A stretch of DNA of 34,012 nt from Bradyrhizobium sp. (GCA_028290305.1 JAQGKC010000439.1:1-34012); one strand, 5' to 3'. Counted from the stretch's first letter, positions 24,280-33,142 are shown. Numbers and translations are program-made. Notes: a model not told the origin generated them from the sequence alone.

Positions 24280-24293
24280 TTGATCTAGATCAA
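24280..24293. promoter_or_regulatory. FNR/FixK-type anaerobox
   Basis: TTGATCTAGATCAA is a perfect 14-bp palindrome and fits the TTGAT-N4-ATCAA consensus of FNR/FixK regulators. It lies in the region between the divergent MarR gene (start 24351) and the amidohydrolase operon (start 24198). It could activate or block either side. The match is exact, but use in this species is inferred. Confidence 0.6.
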
Positions 24294-24350
24294 AGGGATT
24301 GGAATCGATCCGCCAGGACGGTTCCCAACCTTGCCGGGAGACGCTCCAAA

Positions 24351-24854
24351 ATGCCTGCCATCAAGACATTGGCGACCAACGAGGTGCGGCCACGAGAGCC
24401 GCACATCGGCGGAATACTCGGGCAGGAACACATCGCGGTGCTGTTATCCAGCGTCGGCACGCGGCTCAATCGGGGCGCCACCGCTTATTACCGGGCAGCC
24501 TGGAATCTCAGCATGGTGGAATGGCGCCTGTTGATCGTGCTCAAGGATACCGAATTCCTCAATGTGGGCGAACTGTCCGAGGCGGCGGATCTGGACAAGG
24601 CGGCGGTCAGTCGAAGCCTCGCCTTGCTTGAGGAACGCAAGCTTGTTTCCGTCGAGCAGACGCGAACTCGGGGGCGCGCCGCGATTGCCAAATTGACCGC
24701 CGAGGGGCGCAAGCTTTCCGAAAAACTGCTGCAGGTTTCGCGCGAGCGTGAGGCGCTGTTGTTCAAATACTTTACTCCCGCCGACAAGAAGCACCTGAGC
24801 GTGCTTCTCCATCAGCTGACGCTGGCCCTAGCCGGCGCGGACTGGGACTATTAG
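24351..24854 (+). CDS. MarR family transcriptional regulator (regulator of amidohydrolase operon)
   Basis: A 167-residue protein with the MarR winged helix: LNVGELSEAADLDKAAVSRSLALLEERKLV as the recognition part, then the wing QTRTRGRAAIAKLTAEGRKL. Flanking N- and C-terminal helices would form the dimer. MarR proteins usually repress a divergent operon and release DNA when an aromatic or other organic ligand binds. It is divergent from the amidohydrolase operon, which makes that operon the likely target, with the palindrome at 24264-24273 as a candidate operator. Its 3' end converges on the aldo/keto reductase gene 126 bases away. Confidence 0.92.
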   Translation: MPAIKTLATNEVRPREPHIGGILGQEHIAVLLSSVGTRLNRGATAYYRAAWNLSMVEWRLLIVLKDTEFLNVGELSEAADLDKAAVSRSLALLEERKLVSVEQTRTRGRAAIAKLTAEGRKLSEKLLQVSREREALLFKYFTPADKKHLSVLLHQLTLALAGADWDY

Positions 24855-24980
24855 GTGCGCGATCATGCGCGGGCTGGCCTACTGTAATTAATTGCGATCC
24901 CTCGGCGGGCGCCGCGAGAACCCCCGTCCCGCCCCGCGAATTCGGTCAAGCTCGTCCTCATTCATTGCGTGGCCGTCGCT

Positions 24981-26096
24981 TTATTGCCGCGTCTTCGCGT
25001 TCCAGACCTGCATCGGCTCGAATTCGTGTACTTTTTCGGGTCGAAGCTTGCGATAAACAGGCGCGACGCTGCGATCTTCGTCCACCAAGGTCAGACGGTC
25101 TATTTCGATCAAGTCGTCGGGCGTGAATCTTATTTCCAGAGCCTTGATGTTCTGGGCGATGTGTTCGGGTTTATCCGCCCCGGCGATGATGGTCGACATC
25201 GCCGGCCGCGACAACAGCCATGCCAGCGACATCTGCGGGACCGTCCATCCTTTCGATTCCGCAAACGCCTTGAGCTTTTCCTGAACATCCCAATTTCGCT
25301 TGCTATTCCATGCCGCATAGTTCGGGCTTGCGGCAGCACGCGTGCCTGGTGTCGCCGCCGCATCGCGCTTGTACATGCCGGTCAGCAATCCGCCCGCCAA
25401 CGGAAAATACGAATTCATGCCGATGCCGTATTTGACGCAGAACGGCTCCATGCGTTTTTCGATGCCGCGGTACAACAGACTGTAATGATCCTGCGCCGAG
25501 ATGAATTTCTGCAAATTGTACTTCTCGGCGGTCCACTGCGCCTCGCAGATTTCCCATTCGAAGAAATTGGCGACGCCGAGGTAACGGACCTTGCCGGCGC
25601 GGACCAGATCGTCCAACGCCCGCATGGTCTCCTCGATCGGCGTCAACCGGTCCGGCCAGTGCACCTGGTAGAGATCGATGTAGTCGGTCTTGAGCCGGCG
25701 CAGGCTCGCCTCGCAGGCCCGCACGATATGCAGGCGGGAGGTTCCGATATCATTCGGGCCGTGGTCCATCCGATTCGAGAATTTGGTGGCGATGACCGCC
25801 TTGTCGCGACGGCCGACCAGCGCCGCGCCCAATTTCTCCTCGGATGCGCCGACGCCGTAGCTGTCGGCGGTGTCGAAGTAATTAATGCCCTGGCCCAGAG
25901 CATAATGCACGACCCCTTCCGCGGCCTTCTGCTCGACGAAGTCGCCGAAGGAAAAGCAGCCAATCCCCATCTCGGAAACCGTGAGACCGGATTTTCCGAC
26001 CCGGCGGTATTTCATGCCGCCGGTGGTTTTCATCTGCAGTCCGATCGCGGTGACCTGCGAACTTGCTTGCGTCGTCTCCGATGCGTCTTCAGCCAT
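24981..26096 (-). CDS. Aldo/keto reductase
   Basis: A 371-residue NADPH-dependent oxidoreductase. MKYRRVGKSGLTVSEMGIGCFSFG is the standard AKR start. The catalytic tetrad is Asp75 and Tyr80 (FDTADSYGVG), Lys105 (ATKFSNR) and His146 (LYQVHWPD). The cofactor end is IIAGADKPEHIAQNI. A 27-residue polar leader precedes the barrel. The ATG at 26096 has GGGAGAG four bases upstream. It is the last gene of the UGSC/ABC operon, 20 bases after the permease stop, and would reduce a carbonyl intermediate in the pathway. It belongs to the large YajO/AKR11-12-like group; the substrate is not deducible. Confidence 0.93.
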   Translation of the reverse strand: MAEDASETTQASSQVTAIGLQMKTTGGMKYRRVGKSGLTVSEMGIGCFSFGDFVEQKAAEGVVHYALGQGINYFDTADSYGVGASEEKLGAALVGRRDKAVIATKFSNRMDHGPNDIGTSRLHIVRACEASLRRLKTDYIDLYQVHWPDRLTPIEETMRALDDLVRAGKVRYLGVANFFEWEICEAQWTAEKYNLQKFISAQDHYSLLYRGIEKRMEPFCVKYGIGMNSYFPLAGGLLTGMYKRDAAATPGTRAAASPNYAAWNSKRNWDVQEKLKAFAESKGWTVPQMSLAWLLSRPAMSTIIAGADKPEHIAQNIKALEIRFTPDDLIEIDRLTLVDEDRSVAPVYRKLRPEKVHEFEPMQVWNAKTRQ

Positions 26097-26116
26097 AGAT
26101 CTCTCCCATTTTCTTG

Positions 26117-26986
26117 TTATTTGTCCTGCCAGACGAACAGCCGCGCGCCGAGCGCCAGCAGCAGCCGATCGACGGTAAATCCCATGCCGGCGATCACCAG
26201 GATGCCGCACCACATCAGCGCCGGATCGAACGAGCGCTCGGCGAACATGATGAGATAGCCGAGGCCGTCATTGGCGGCGATCAGTTCGGACGCGACAATC
26301 AGCAGGAACGCCGTCGATGTCGCGACCCGAAGGCCTGCGAACACGAACGGCAGCGACGCCGGGATGATCACATGCCAGATCAACTGGCGCTGGCTGGCGC
26401 CCTTGGTCAGCGCGTTCCAGACGAAGAACTTGTCGACGTTCTTTACTCCGGTATAGGTGTTGATGACGATCGGGAAGAAACATCCCAAGAAGATCAGCGC
26501 GATTTTCGAGGCATCGCCGATCCCGAGAAAGACCATCATCAGTGGAAAAAGTGCGAGTTTTGGCGTCGGGAACAGTGCCGAGATCAGCGGATCGAGAAAG
26601 CTCTCGACCGCGCGAATCCGCCCCATCAAGATCCCGGCGGCGATGCCGACGATAGCGGCAAGCCCAAGCCCCGTGCCCGCCCGCATGAAGCTGACCTCGA
26701 TATGGCCGAGCAGTTCGTGGGTGACGAAGACCTGCTGATAGAATGTCCGCGCCACATCCTCCAGCGGCGGCATGAACATGGGGTCGAACACGTTCAACCG
26801 TGACAGAACTTCCCAGATCAGGAAGATCAGAAACACCGGATAGTAGCGCGCCACCGCGGTGAGCCGGCTCCAGGCTTTGTTGCCTGCCGGGGTGGGTGTA
26901 TGCGCGGGCAATGGCGCCGTGGATACGGCGCCCTCTCCGCTTGCACCGCTTCCCGGGGCTTGATCGGATGTGGTCAGGATGGTCAT
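26117..26986 (-). CDS. ABC transporter permease, NitT/TauT (SsuC) type
   Basis: A 289-residue inner-membrane protein. A 40-residue Pro/Ala-rich cytoplasmic leader is followed by about six membrane helices starting at YYPVFLIFLIWEVLSRL. The coupling loop is ALTKGASQRQLIWHVIIPASLPFVFAGLR, as in SsuC/TauC-type permeases. Its start overlaps the ATPase stop by ATGA, so the two are made together. It forms a homodimeric channel with the ATPase at 26983-27777 and the binding protein at 27774-28856. Systems of this class import sulfonates, taurine, nitrate, pyrimidines or aromatic acids. Confidence 0.94.
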   Translation of the reverse strand: MTILTTSDQAPGSGASGEGAVSTAPLPAHTPTPAGNKAWSRLTAVARYYPVFLIFLIWEVLSRLNVFDPMFMPPLEDVARTFYQQVFVTHELLGHIEVSFMRAGTGLGLAAIVGIAAGILMGRIRAVESFLDPLISALFPTPKLALFPLMMVFLGIGDASKIALIFLGCFFPIVINTYTGVKNVDKFFVWNALTKGASQRQLIWHVIIPASLPFVFAGLRVATSTAFLLIVASELIAANDGLGYLIMFAERSFDPALMWCGILVIAGMGFTVDRLLLALGARLFVWQDK

Positions 26987-27777
26987 CCAATGGCCTCCAT
27001 GGTTTCCTGGCGAATCGCCGACCAGATGTGGTTGCGCAAGCGTCCGAACTCCGGCAGCGCGCGGGTCTCCTGTCGCGGCCGTGGCAGATTGACCTCCACG
27101 ACCTCCTTCACCCGGCCCGGCAGCGGCGACATGATGACGATTCGATCGGAGAGCAGCACCGCTTCATCGATGCTATGGGTAACAAACAACACTGTCTTGC
27201 GATCGCGCTCCCAGAGCTGCAGCAACTGATCCTGCAGCACTTCGCGCGATAGCGAGTCCAGCGCGCCGAATGGCTCGTCCATCAGGAACACGCTAGGCCC
27301 GCAAGCCAGCATCTGCGCGATCGCGATGCGCTGCTTCATGCCGCCGGAAAGCTCGCGCGGATAGAAGCCAGCGAACTTGGTAAGGCCGACCATATCGAGA
27401 TAATGCGCCACCAGCGCACGGCGCTCGCTTTGCGGCAGCCCGCTCATCTGTGGGCCGAAGCCGACGTTTTCCTCTACCGTGCGCCACGGAAAGATGCTGG
27501 AATTCTGGAGCACGAGGCCGCGATCCGGATGCGGCCCGTCGATCGACTTGCCGTCAACCACGACCTGCCCGTCACTTGCCTGCAGCAGGCCTGCAACGAT
27601 ATAGAGCAAGGTCGACTTGCCGCAGCCCGAGGGGCCAACGATGCTGACGAACTCGCCGCGTCGCGCCTGCAGATCGACCCGATCGAGCGCCAAAAGGTCG
27701 CCCTGCCGGCCGGAGCGAAAGCGCTGGCTGATCCGCCGCACGTCGACATGGACGGCACTTTGCATGGCGCGGTTCAT
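26983..27777 (-). CDS. ABC transporter ATP-binding protein, NitT/TauT (SsuB) type
   Basis: A 264-residue ATPase with Walker A GPSGCGKST (48-56), the Q-loop at LVLQNSSIFPW, the signature ELSGGMKQR (142-150), Walker B VFLMDEPFGALD and H-loop FVTHSIDEAVLLSDR. The PWRTVEENV and LSGGMKQR forms are typical of the SsuB/TauB group. The ATG at 27777 overlaps the stop of the binding-protein gene by ATGA, and its own stop overlaps the permease start, so the three genes are strictly coupled. An internal Met at residue 5 is an alternative start. Confidence 0.94.
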   Translation of the reverse strand: MNRAMQSAVHVDVRRISQRFRSGRQGDLLALDRVDLQARRGEFVSIVGPSGCGKSTLLYIVAGLLQASDGQVVVDGKSIDGPHPDRGLVLQNSSIFPWRTVEENVGFGPQMSGLPQSERRALVAHYLDMVGLTKFAGFYPRELSGGMKQRIAIAQMLACGPSVFLMDEPFGALDSLSREVLQDQLLQLWERDRKTVLFVTHSIDEAVLLSDRIVIMSPLPGRVKEVVEVNLPRPRQETRALPEFGRLRNHIWSAIRQETMEAIG

Positions 27778-28856
27778 GGGCTGACCTCCTTGCTGTCGTC
27801 CCACTTCATCCCGAGCCTGGCATACGCCTTGCGCAGGTAACTCGTATCGATCGCTTGTTCAGGCGCCGCCGCCGGCTTGCCTCGCAACTGGCCGGCGTTG
27901 ACCAGCATCTGGCCGTAAGCCACGAAGGTCTGCTTTGGCAGGTCGAGCGAATTGAGCAGATAGGATTCCTTGCCCGCCGAAGCGACGCGTAACTTGTAAA
28001 ACGCCTCGTTGGTAGCTTCGTCATATTTCAGGGTCTTCGCCGTGATCGCCTTGACCTTGGTGCCATCGTCGTTGGCCACGTCATCCTCGATGAACTTTCG
28101 CGTCGTCAGCATGCCCATCAGGAAACGCACGGCCTCGTCCTCGTGATCTTTCAGCCAGTCGATCCGACCGACGATCACCTGCGACATGTCGACTGGAATC
28201 TTGGTGATCTGGTCGCTCGCCATCAGGACATTGACCGGCACGCGCTGTGAAACATGATATGCGCCGATCGACGTCATCACGGCGGCGTCGACCTCGTTGT
28301 GCACCAGCGCGCCTTCCATCTGCGGGTAGGGCATGCTGAGGAATTTGACCGACTTCGGATCGATGCCCGCTTCCTGCAACCGGTCGGAAAGTGCGAGGTA
28401 CCAGTTCGACGACAGGCCGAATACCGCAACCCGTTTGCCGACCAGGTCTTTCAGCGATTGAATGCCGGCATCCTTGCGGGAGATCAGGTTGACCGCAGAC
28501 CAATGCGTGCCCGCCTGATCGGTGAAGGAATATTCCACCGCTGAGATGATCTTGAGTGGGGCGCCGAACGAAATCGCCTGCAGCGATGGCGCCGGCGCAA
28601 CCGCCGCCATATCGACCTGTTTCGCCACCACCGCTTCGAGTTCCGGCGCGTTGTCGTTGAAGCTCGAGAGGTCAAGCTTTAGCCCCTGGGCTTCGAACGT
28701 CTTCTGGTCAAACCCGATCCAGAACGTGCTCGTCGGGGTCGCCGCCTGCCAGCCGAAACGAACGGTCTTTTGCTGCGCCGCGGTGTTTTGCGCGAAAGCC
28801 GCGCTTCCAACCAAGCCGCCTATAACCGCCAGCGCCGTCAATTGGATGCGAAACAT
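27774..28856 (-). CDS. ABC transporter substrate-binding protein, NitT/TauT (NMT1-like) type
   Basis: A 360-residue secreted protein. The signal peptide MFRIQLTALAVIGGLVGSAAFA is followed by the mature QNTAAQQKTVRFGWQAATPTSTFWIGFDQ. FEAQGLKLDLSSF, VVAKQVDMAAVAPAPSLQA, SLKDLVGKRVAVFGLSSNWYLAL and NEVDAAVMTSIGAYH are in the order expected for SsuA/TauA/NMT1 proteins. The ATG at 28856 has GGAGGG upstream with a four-base gap. The gene opens the ABC part of the operon, after the MFS carrier. The ligand is unknown, but no sulfonate monooxygenase is present, so a sulfonate is not specially indicated. Confidence 0.92.
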   Translation of the reverse strand: MFRIQLTALAVIGGLVGSAAFAQNTAAQQKTVRFGWQAATPTSTFWIGFDQKTFEAQGLKLDLSSFNDNAPELEAVVAKQVDMAAVAPAPSLQAISFGAPLKIISAVEYSFTDQAGTHWSAVNLISRKDAGIQSLKDLVGKRVAVFGLSSNWYLALSDRLQEAGIDPKSVKFLSMPYPQMEGALVHNEVDAAVMTSIGAYHVSQRVPVNVLMASDQITKIPVDMSQVIVGRIDWLKDHEDEAVRFLMGMLTTRKFIEDDVANDDGTKVKAITAKTLKYDEATNEAFYKLRVASAGKESYLLNSLDLPKQTFVAYGQMLVNAGQLRGKPAAAPEQAIDTSYLRKAYARLGMKWDDSKEVSP

Positions 28857-28926
28857 GTGTCCCTCCGGTTCGGCGATTTCGCCGCTATCGTTGTGTTCCC
28901 GCCTGTTGCCGACGGTAATTGACCGA

Positions 28927-30288
28927 TCATGGCGCGCCGCCCGCCTGCATGCGCTGGTAGGCCGCCGCATAAGGTTTCACCGCGCTGAAGATCAAGAGCA
29001 GGATCGCCGGCCCGACCATCAGAGTAAAGCCTGATAGCGCGTAGCGCAGCATCGCCTCGTTGTGAAACACCCTGTCGGTGATCAGGGCGATGGCGGTCGG
29101 GCCGAAGCCGCCGCCAACCACGCTGATCGAGAACAGATAGAGAGCGCTGATCTGTCCACGCATCTCGTTGGGAGTAACGATCTGAATGGCGGCGTTCTGG
29201 CCCGGCGCGGTCATACTCCACGCGGTAAAACCGAAAAATCCCGAGGCGAGCGCAAGCCAGGGATTGGGCATCAGCGGCATCGCGACGAGCAGCGGCATGG
29301 CAAGACCATAGGACATCAAGCACGCCACCAGCAGCGCATCCTGGGGTCGGCGCTTGGTGAGATATTCCGCCAGCAACGTGCCGAGATATAGGCCGAGCGG
29401 GGTAGCAATGAGGATGGCGCCCCCGAGCAAGGGGCCGACGCGTTCTGGACCCCACCCATACGTGCGCTCGAAAAACATCGGCCGCCATGCCTGCAGCCCG
29501 TAGCTTTCGACCGAGGCTATCGCGATACTGAGAAAAAGCGGCGCGTAGAACCTCCAGTTCAGGCTGAGAAAACGCAGCACGTCACGCAGCGGCACGGCGG
29601 CGGCAGATTTCCGGTCGCGCCGCACCGGTTCCTTGACGGTGATGAACATCAAAAGCGCGAGCAACAGTCCCGGAAGCCCGGTCACCAGCAGCACCATGTG
29701 CCAGTCGCGGACCACAAGAACTCCCGGCAACGACAGCGGCGGCATGCCGGCAAACACCGACAGCAGGATACCGCCGATCACCAGCGCGCTGGCCATACCG
29801 CCGGTGATACCGAGCTGATAGATCGCAAATGCCCGGGGCAGTTTTTCGTGCGGCACCAGATCCGCGATCATCGACATCGAGCACGGACCCTTGACCGATT
29901 CGGCCGCTCCGACCAGCGCGCGCGCGGCGAACAATTGCCAGAGCTGCTGCGCCAGCCCGCACAGCATAGTGGCGAAGCTCCACAGCGTCAGACCCGTGGT
30001 CAGGATAACCTTTCGGCTCTTGGTATCGGCAAGCCGCGACAGCGGAAAGCTGAACAGCACATAGGCGAATGAAAAAGTGAGGCCGATCAGCAGACTGACC
30101 GCGGTGTCGGACAGATGCAGGTCGCGCTTGATCGGCCCGACCAGAAGGTTAACGATTCCGCGATCGATGTTCGACATCATCGAGACCAGCGAAAGCACCA
30201 CGACGCTGTACCAGGCGTACGACGACGCCGGCAACGTCCAGGCGCGTTCAGCGGCCTGATGAGGTACGGCTTCGCTCTGCAACGCCAA
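28927..30288 (-). CDS. Major facilitator superfamily transporter
   Basis: A protein of about 453 residues with 12 predicted helices. After the first helix comes NIDRGIVNLLVGPIKRDLHLSDTAVSLLIGL, then the MFS loop 2-3 motif PLSRLADTKSRKVILTTGL. No in-frame ATG precedes helix 1; TTG at 30288 has AAGGAAA about five bases upstream and is the likely start, overlapping the end of the reductase gene by 41 bases. The MFS family of this shape carries organic acids such as aromatic carboxylates (ACS/AAHS-like), but the direction and substrate are not known. The operon thus holds both a secondary carrier and an ABC importer. Confidence 0.88.
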   Translation of the reverse strand: MALQSEAVPHQAAERAWTLPASSYAWYSVVVLSLVSMMSNIDRGIVNLLVGPIKRDLHLSDTAVSLLIGLTFSFAYVLFSFPLSRLADTKSRKVILTTGLTLWSFATMLCGLAQQLWQLFAARALVGAAESVKGPCSMSMIADLVPHEKLPRAFAIYQLGITGGMASALVIGGILLSVFAGMPPLSLPGVLVVRDWHMVLLVTGLPGLLLALLMFITVKEPVRRDRKSAAAVPLRDVLRFLSLNWRFYAPLFLSIAIASVESYGLQAWRPMFFERTYGWGPERVGPLLGGAILIATPLGLYLGTLLAEYLTKRRPQDALLVACLMSYGLAMPLLVAMPLMPNPWLALASGFFGFTAWSMTAPGQNAAIQIVTPNEMRGQISALYLFSISVVGGGFGPTAIALITDRVFHNEAMLRYALSGFTLMVGPAILLLIFSAVKPYAAAYQRMQAGGAP

Positions 30289-31243
30289 AACTGTTTCCTT
30301 CCGAATGCGTCTCGTTATTATTTTCTTTTTTACTTGTCGTTCGCAGATAGCGCACCGCGGATATCGCCGCCGTTGCGGCGTCGCCCGTAACGGCGGCCAA
30401 CAGCTTGACCGAACCGGCGCGAACGTCACCCGCGGCGAACAGCCCCGGCCGCGAGGTACGCATCATCGGGTCTGTCAAAATTTGGCCGTTGGCGTCGAGC
30501 GCGACGATGTCCTGAAGAAAGCCGGTTCGCGGCTCCAATCCAATATAAGCGAATATCCCCCGACAGGGCTCGCTTTGGATGACAGCACCACGCCGAATGG
30601 CGACGCCGGTCACCGCCTTGTCGCCCTCGATTGCGATCACCTCCGCGTCAGCGATCACGCGAACATTAGGCAACGCCACAAGCTGCGCGATCGCGCAAGG
30701 CCGCGCGGATGGAGCGGGCCCATGATGGACAACCGTGAGTTCTGAAGCATGACCAGCCAGCACCAGCGCTTCGTCGAAGGCCGAATCGCCGCCGCCGGCG
30801 ACAATCATAGGCTGGCCTTTGAACAGCGGACCATCACATGACGCGCAATGCGACACACCTCGGCCGGCGAATTCGGTCTCGCCTGCTATTTCCAGTTTGC
30901 GCAGTGACGATCCGGCTGCAATGATGAGCGCGCGCGCCATGATTTGTTCGTCGGCACAGATCACCCGAAAGTTTCCGCCTTCGACCGTGATCGTCGATAC
31001 GCTATCGAGCTGGATCGCCGCACCAGCCGCCTCCGCCTGCTGCTGCAGCAACGGTCCGAGTTCATAGCCCGCGATACCATCGGGAAATCCGGGAAAGTTC
31101 CGAAGCGTTTCGATGTTGGCGACCTGACCGCCCGGCGCCAATTGTTCAATTACCAGCGTACTCACGCCGTGACCGGCGGCAATCATGGCCGCGGTCAAAC
31201 CGGCGACGCCGGCACCGATGACAACGACATCCACGTGTTGCAT
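30248..31243 (-). CDS. Thioredoxin-reductase-like FAD/NAD(P) disulfide oxidoreductase
   Basis: A 331-residue flavoprotein. The FAD site is VVVIGAGVAGLTAA (7-20), the redox-active pair is Cys133/Cys136 in SHCASCDGP, the pyridine-nucleotide fold is VAGGGDSAFDEA (148-159), and the FAD ribityl motif is GLFAAGDVRAGSVK. This is the low-molecular-weight TrxB architecture. The usual HRRxxxR phosphate-binding segment for NADPH is replaced by VHHGPAPSARP, so cofactor choice or partner may differ. The C-terminal tail after YLRTT is polar and overlaps the MFS gene. The gene lies 26 bases after a UGSC-like CxxC protein, which may be the disulfide it reduces; that is inference. Confidence 0.9.
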   Translation of the reverse strand: MQHVDVVVIGAGVAGLTAAMIAAGHGVSTLVIEQLAPGGQVANIETLRNFPGFPDGIAGYELGPLLQQQAEAAGAAIQLDSVSTITVEGGNFRVICADEQIMARALIIAAGSSLRKLEIAGETEFAGRGVSHCASCDGPLFKGQPMIVAGGGDSAFDEALVLAGHASELTVVHHGPAPSARPCAIAQLVALPNVRVIADAEVIAIEGDKAVTGVAIRRGAVIQSEPCRGIFAYIGLEPRTGFLQDIVALDANGQILTDPMMRTSRPGLFAAGDVRAGSVKLLAAVTGDAATAAISAVRYLRTTSKKENNNETHSEGNSFGVAERSRTSSGR

Positions 31244-31269
31244 GACGGGTTACGCCTCGCCGTCGCGCG

Positions 31270-32937
31270 TCAACCCCAGTCGTCGATCGACACCGTGGCG
31301 CGCTGCTTGGCGCCCATGATCTGCCAGTATCCGTTCGACTCGCCGCCGACCACGACGACGTTGATGGCCTCCTCCAGGAACATTGGGATCAGTTCATCGG
31401 GCGCGGCCTTGAGGCGGGTCGCCAGCGGCTCCACGCCGAGCGTGGCGTTCGGATAGATGTAGTTCTGAACCAGCTGCATGTCCCAATACCGGCCCGCCGG
31501 CATTTGTGCTGTCTCGTGGATGAAGCGGATCAGCTTTTCCTTGGTGTCGAAGCCGCCGCGGTCGATGAACTGCCGCGCCGTGATCGGATCCAACAGCAGC
31601 ACTGGAGCGGTCACAGTATCGACCGCGAGCAGCATGTCGCGGACATGCTCGCGCCAGTAATCCTTGCGCAGGCCCAAGCCGAAAGTGGTCGAGCGGCAGC
31701 CAAAGAACACGCTGACGACGCTGTCTTCGGCTTTATAGCCGCGCTGCACATGCAGCGGCTCCCAAGGGCTGCGCTCCTCGTTTTCGGCGAAGGTGATGCT
31801 GTTATAGGTGTAGGCATTGCCCAGCGATCCCATGAAGGTGTCGCCGGGAACGGAGCCGCCCTGCAGGTTTTGCGACAGCAGGCCATATGCCCGCCCAATC
31901 GTCGCGTTGGCATGGTTATAGGGACCCATGGCGCCGATGCCGCAATTCATGCCTATCTGATGGCGGATCGGACCGTTGACGACGACCATCGCCGATCCGG
32001 AACTCGAGGTACTGCCGCGCGCCGTCACTTCCGACGCCGCCAGTGCCAGGATCACCGGAAAATATTCCGGGCGTGCGCCAGCCATCACGGCGTTCACGGC
32101 TACTTTCTCGACGGTATATTCCCAAGATCCGCGATTGGGCGTCGGCTGCATGCGGCCAACCACCTTGTCCGCGGGCTGACTGGTTGCCGCCAGCATCGCC
32201 GCCACCCGCTCTTGCGTCGGCAGCACGATCGGCAGCTTGTCAGTCCAGTTGTTTTGAAGAAACAGATCGTGCAATTCCGCTTCCGTCGCGGCCTCGATGA
32301 AGCGCGGCGTCGATCGTTCAATCTCCGATGGATAAGCGCTGGCGATATTGCCAGTCAGCGCCTCGATGATTTCGCGCATCACCGGAACGCCCGTCACGGG
32401 ATCATTTCCTTCGACATAAGCCCGCAATTCAGGGGCGCTCTTACCCATCACGGGTTGCGGCACGAACACCGAGGGCGCATCCGCCAGGCCGCCCATGCGT
32501 GTCACCGAGCGCACCACCTTATCGAACATGCTGGTGTGGATCGCGACGGTCGGAATGCCGAATTTGGTCTCCATGGTGATGGCGTGGGTAGAGACCGCGG
32601 GCGAGCAGGTGCTGCAATGGCCGACGCCAATGATGGCGGCATGGCCATTGGCCTTGATCTCAGTCCATAGTTCCTGGTCGTCGCGCCCGTAATAGCCGGC
32701 GAGCGACACCAGTTTGACGGTCACGGCAGGCATATGGCTGGCGAACCAGCCGGCGACTTCCTGGAGCAATTCGATGGAATCGTCAAAGCGGCTGTCGATC
32801 AGATAGACGGTCTTGCCGTCGAGGGTTTCGAGCCGCGGTGCCAGCGACTTCTTCGCCACCTTGGGCGGATAACCAACCGGGTTGAAGCAGACGATCTTGT
32901 TTTCAACGATATGGGGGGCGGGAACGGCGATATTCAT
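31270..32937 (-). CDS. UGSC-like Cys-x-x-Cys domain protein with a large C-terminal domain
   Basis: A 555-residue protein. Residues about 14-205 resemble the UGSC (seleno)protein domain: FNPVGYPPK and AAIIGVGHCSTCSPAVSTHAITMETKFGIPTVAIHTSMF. The Cys108-Ser-Thr-Cys111 unit stands where relatives have Sec-Gly-Ser-Cys; both codons here are TGC, so no selenocysteine is used. Residues about 215-555 form a second domain that I cannot name, with ATSQPADKVVGRMQPTPNRGSWEYTVEK, NCGIGAMGPYNHANATIGRAYGLL and AINVVVVGGESNGYW. No signal peptide is seen. It is the first gene of its operon. The ATG at 32937 is preferred; 32949 also works and sits directly on an AAGG sequence. The reaction is unknown; a thiol-dependent redox or lyase step is inferred. 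Confidence 0.75.
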   Translation of the reverse strand: MNIAVPAPHIVENKIVCFNPVGYPPKVAKKSLAPRLETLDGKTVYLIDSRFDDSIELLQEVAGWFASHMPAVTVKLVSLAGYYGRDDQELWTEIKANGHAAIIGVGHCSTCSPAVSTHAITMETKFGIPTVAIHTSMFDKVVRSVTRMGGLADAPSVFVPQPVMGKSAPELRAYVEGNDPVTGVPVMREIIEALTGNIASAYPSEIERSTPRFIEAATEAELHDLFLQNNWTDKLPIVLPTQERVAAMLAATSQPADKVVGRMQPTPNRGSWEYTVEKVAVNAVMAGARPEYFPVILALAASEVTARGSTSSSGSAMVVVNGPIRHQIGMNCGIGAMGPYNHANATIGRAYGLLSQNLQGGSVPGDTFMGSLGNAYTYNSITFAENEERSPWEPLHVQRGYKAEDSVVSVFFGCRSTTFGLGLRKDYWREHVRDMLLAVDTVTAPVLLLDPITARQFIDRGGFDTKEKLIRFIHETAQMPAGRYWDMQLVQNYIYPNATLGVEPLATRLKAAPDELIPMFLEEAINVVVVGGESNGYWQIMGAKQRATVSIDDWG

Positions 32938-33021
32938 GGCGGTCGGCATCCTTCCCAGGCTTGCGCCAATTGGCGCTCGTTCTTGTCGAGTTGCGTGGGC
33001 TTGACGCCTGCGCTTGGCCTC

Positions 33022-33050
33022 AATAATGGCCTATGACATTTAGTTGTCAA
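33022..33050 (-). promoter_or_regulatory. Sigma-70-type promoter with overlapping MarR-type operator
   Basis: The minus strand reads TTGACA (33050-33045), a 17-base spacer, then ATTATT (33027-33022). This is the best promoter in the window and would drive the seven-gene UGSC operon. The inverted repeat TGACA-TTTAGT-TGTCA (33034-33049) covers the -35 box, so a bound MarR dimer would block RNA polymerase. Confidence 0.7.
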
Positions 33051-33142
33051 TCAGATAATCTTAAATGAGACGATTATGGACCTCTTGAGCCGCGCCAGGT
33101 TGGCAGGCATAAGCAGCTCGCTGCGGAAAACCGCATTTGAGG

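Noticed and set aside
24855..24980. GC-rich partial hairpin between the convergent MarR and aldo/keto reductase genes
   Set aside because: The stem is imperfect and no T-run follows, so it is not a convincing terminator.
32605..32616. Selenocysteine in the UGSC-like protein
   Set aside because: Both positions of the motif are TGC cysteine codons, not TGA, so no recoding is needed.
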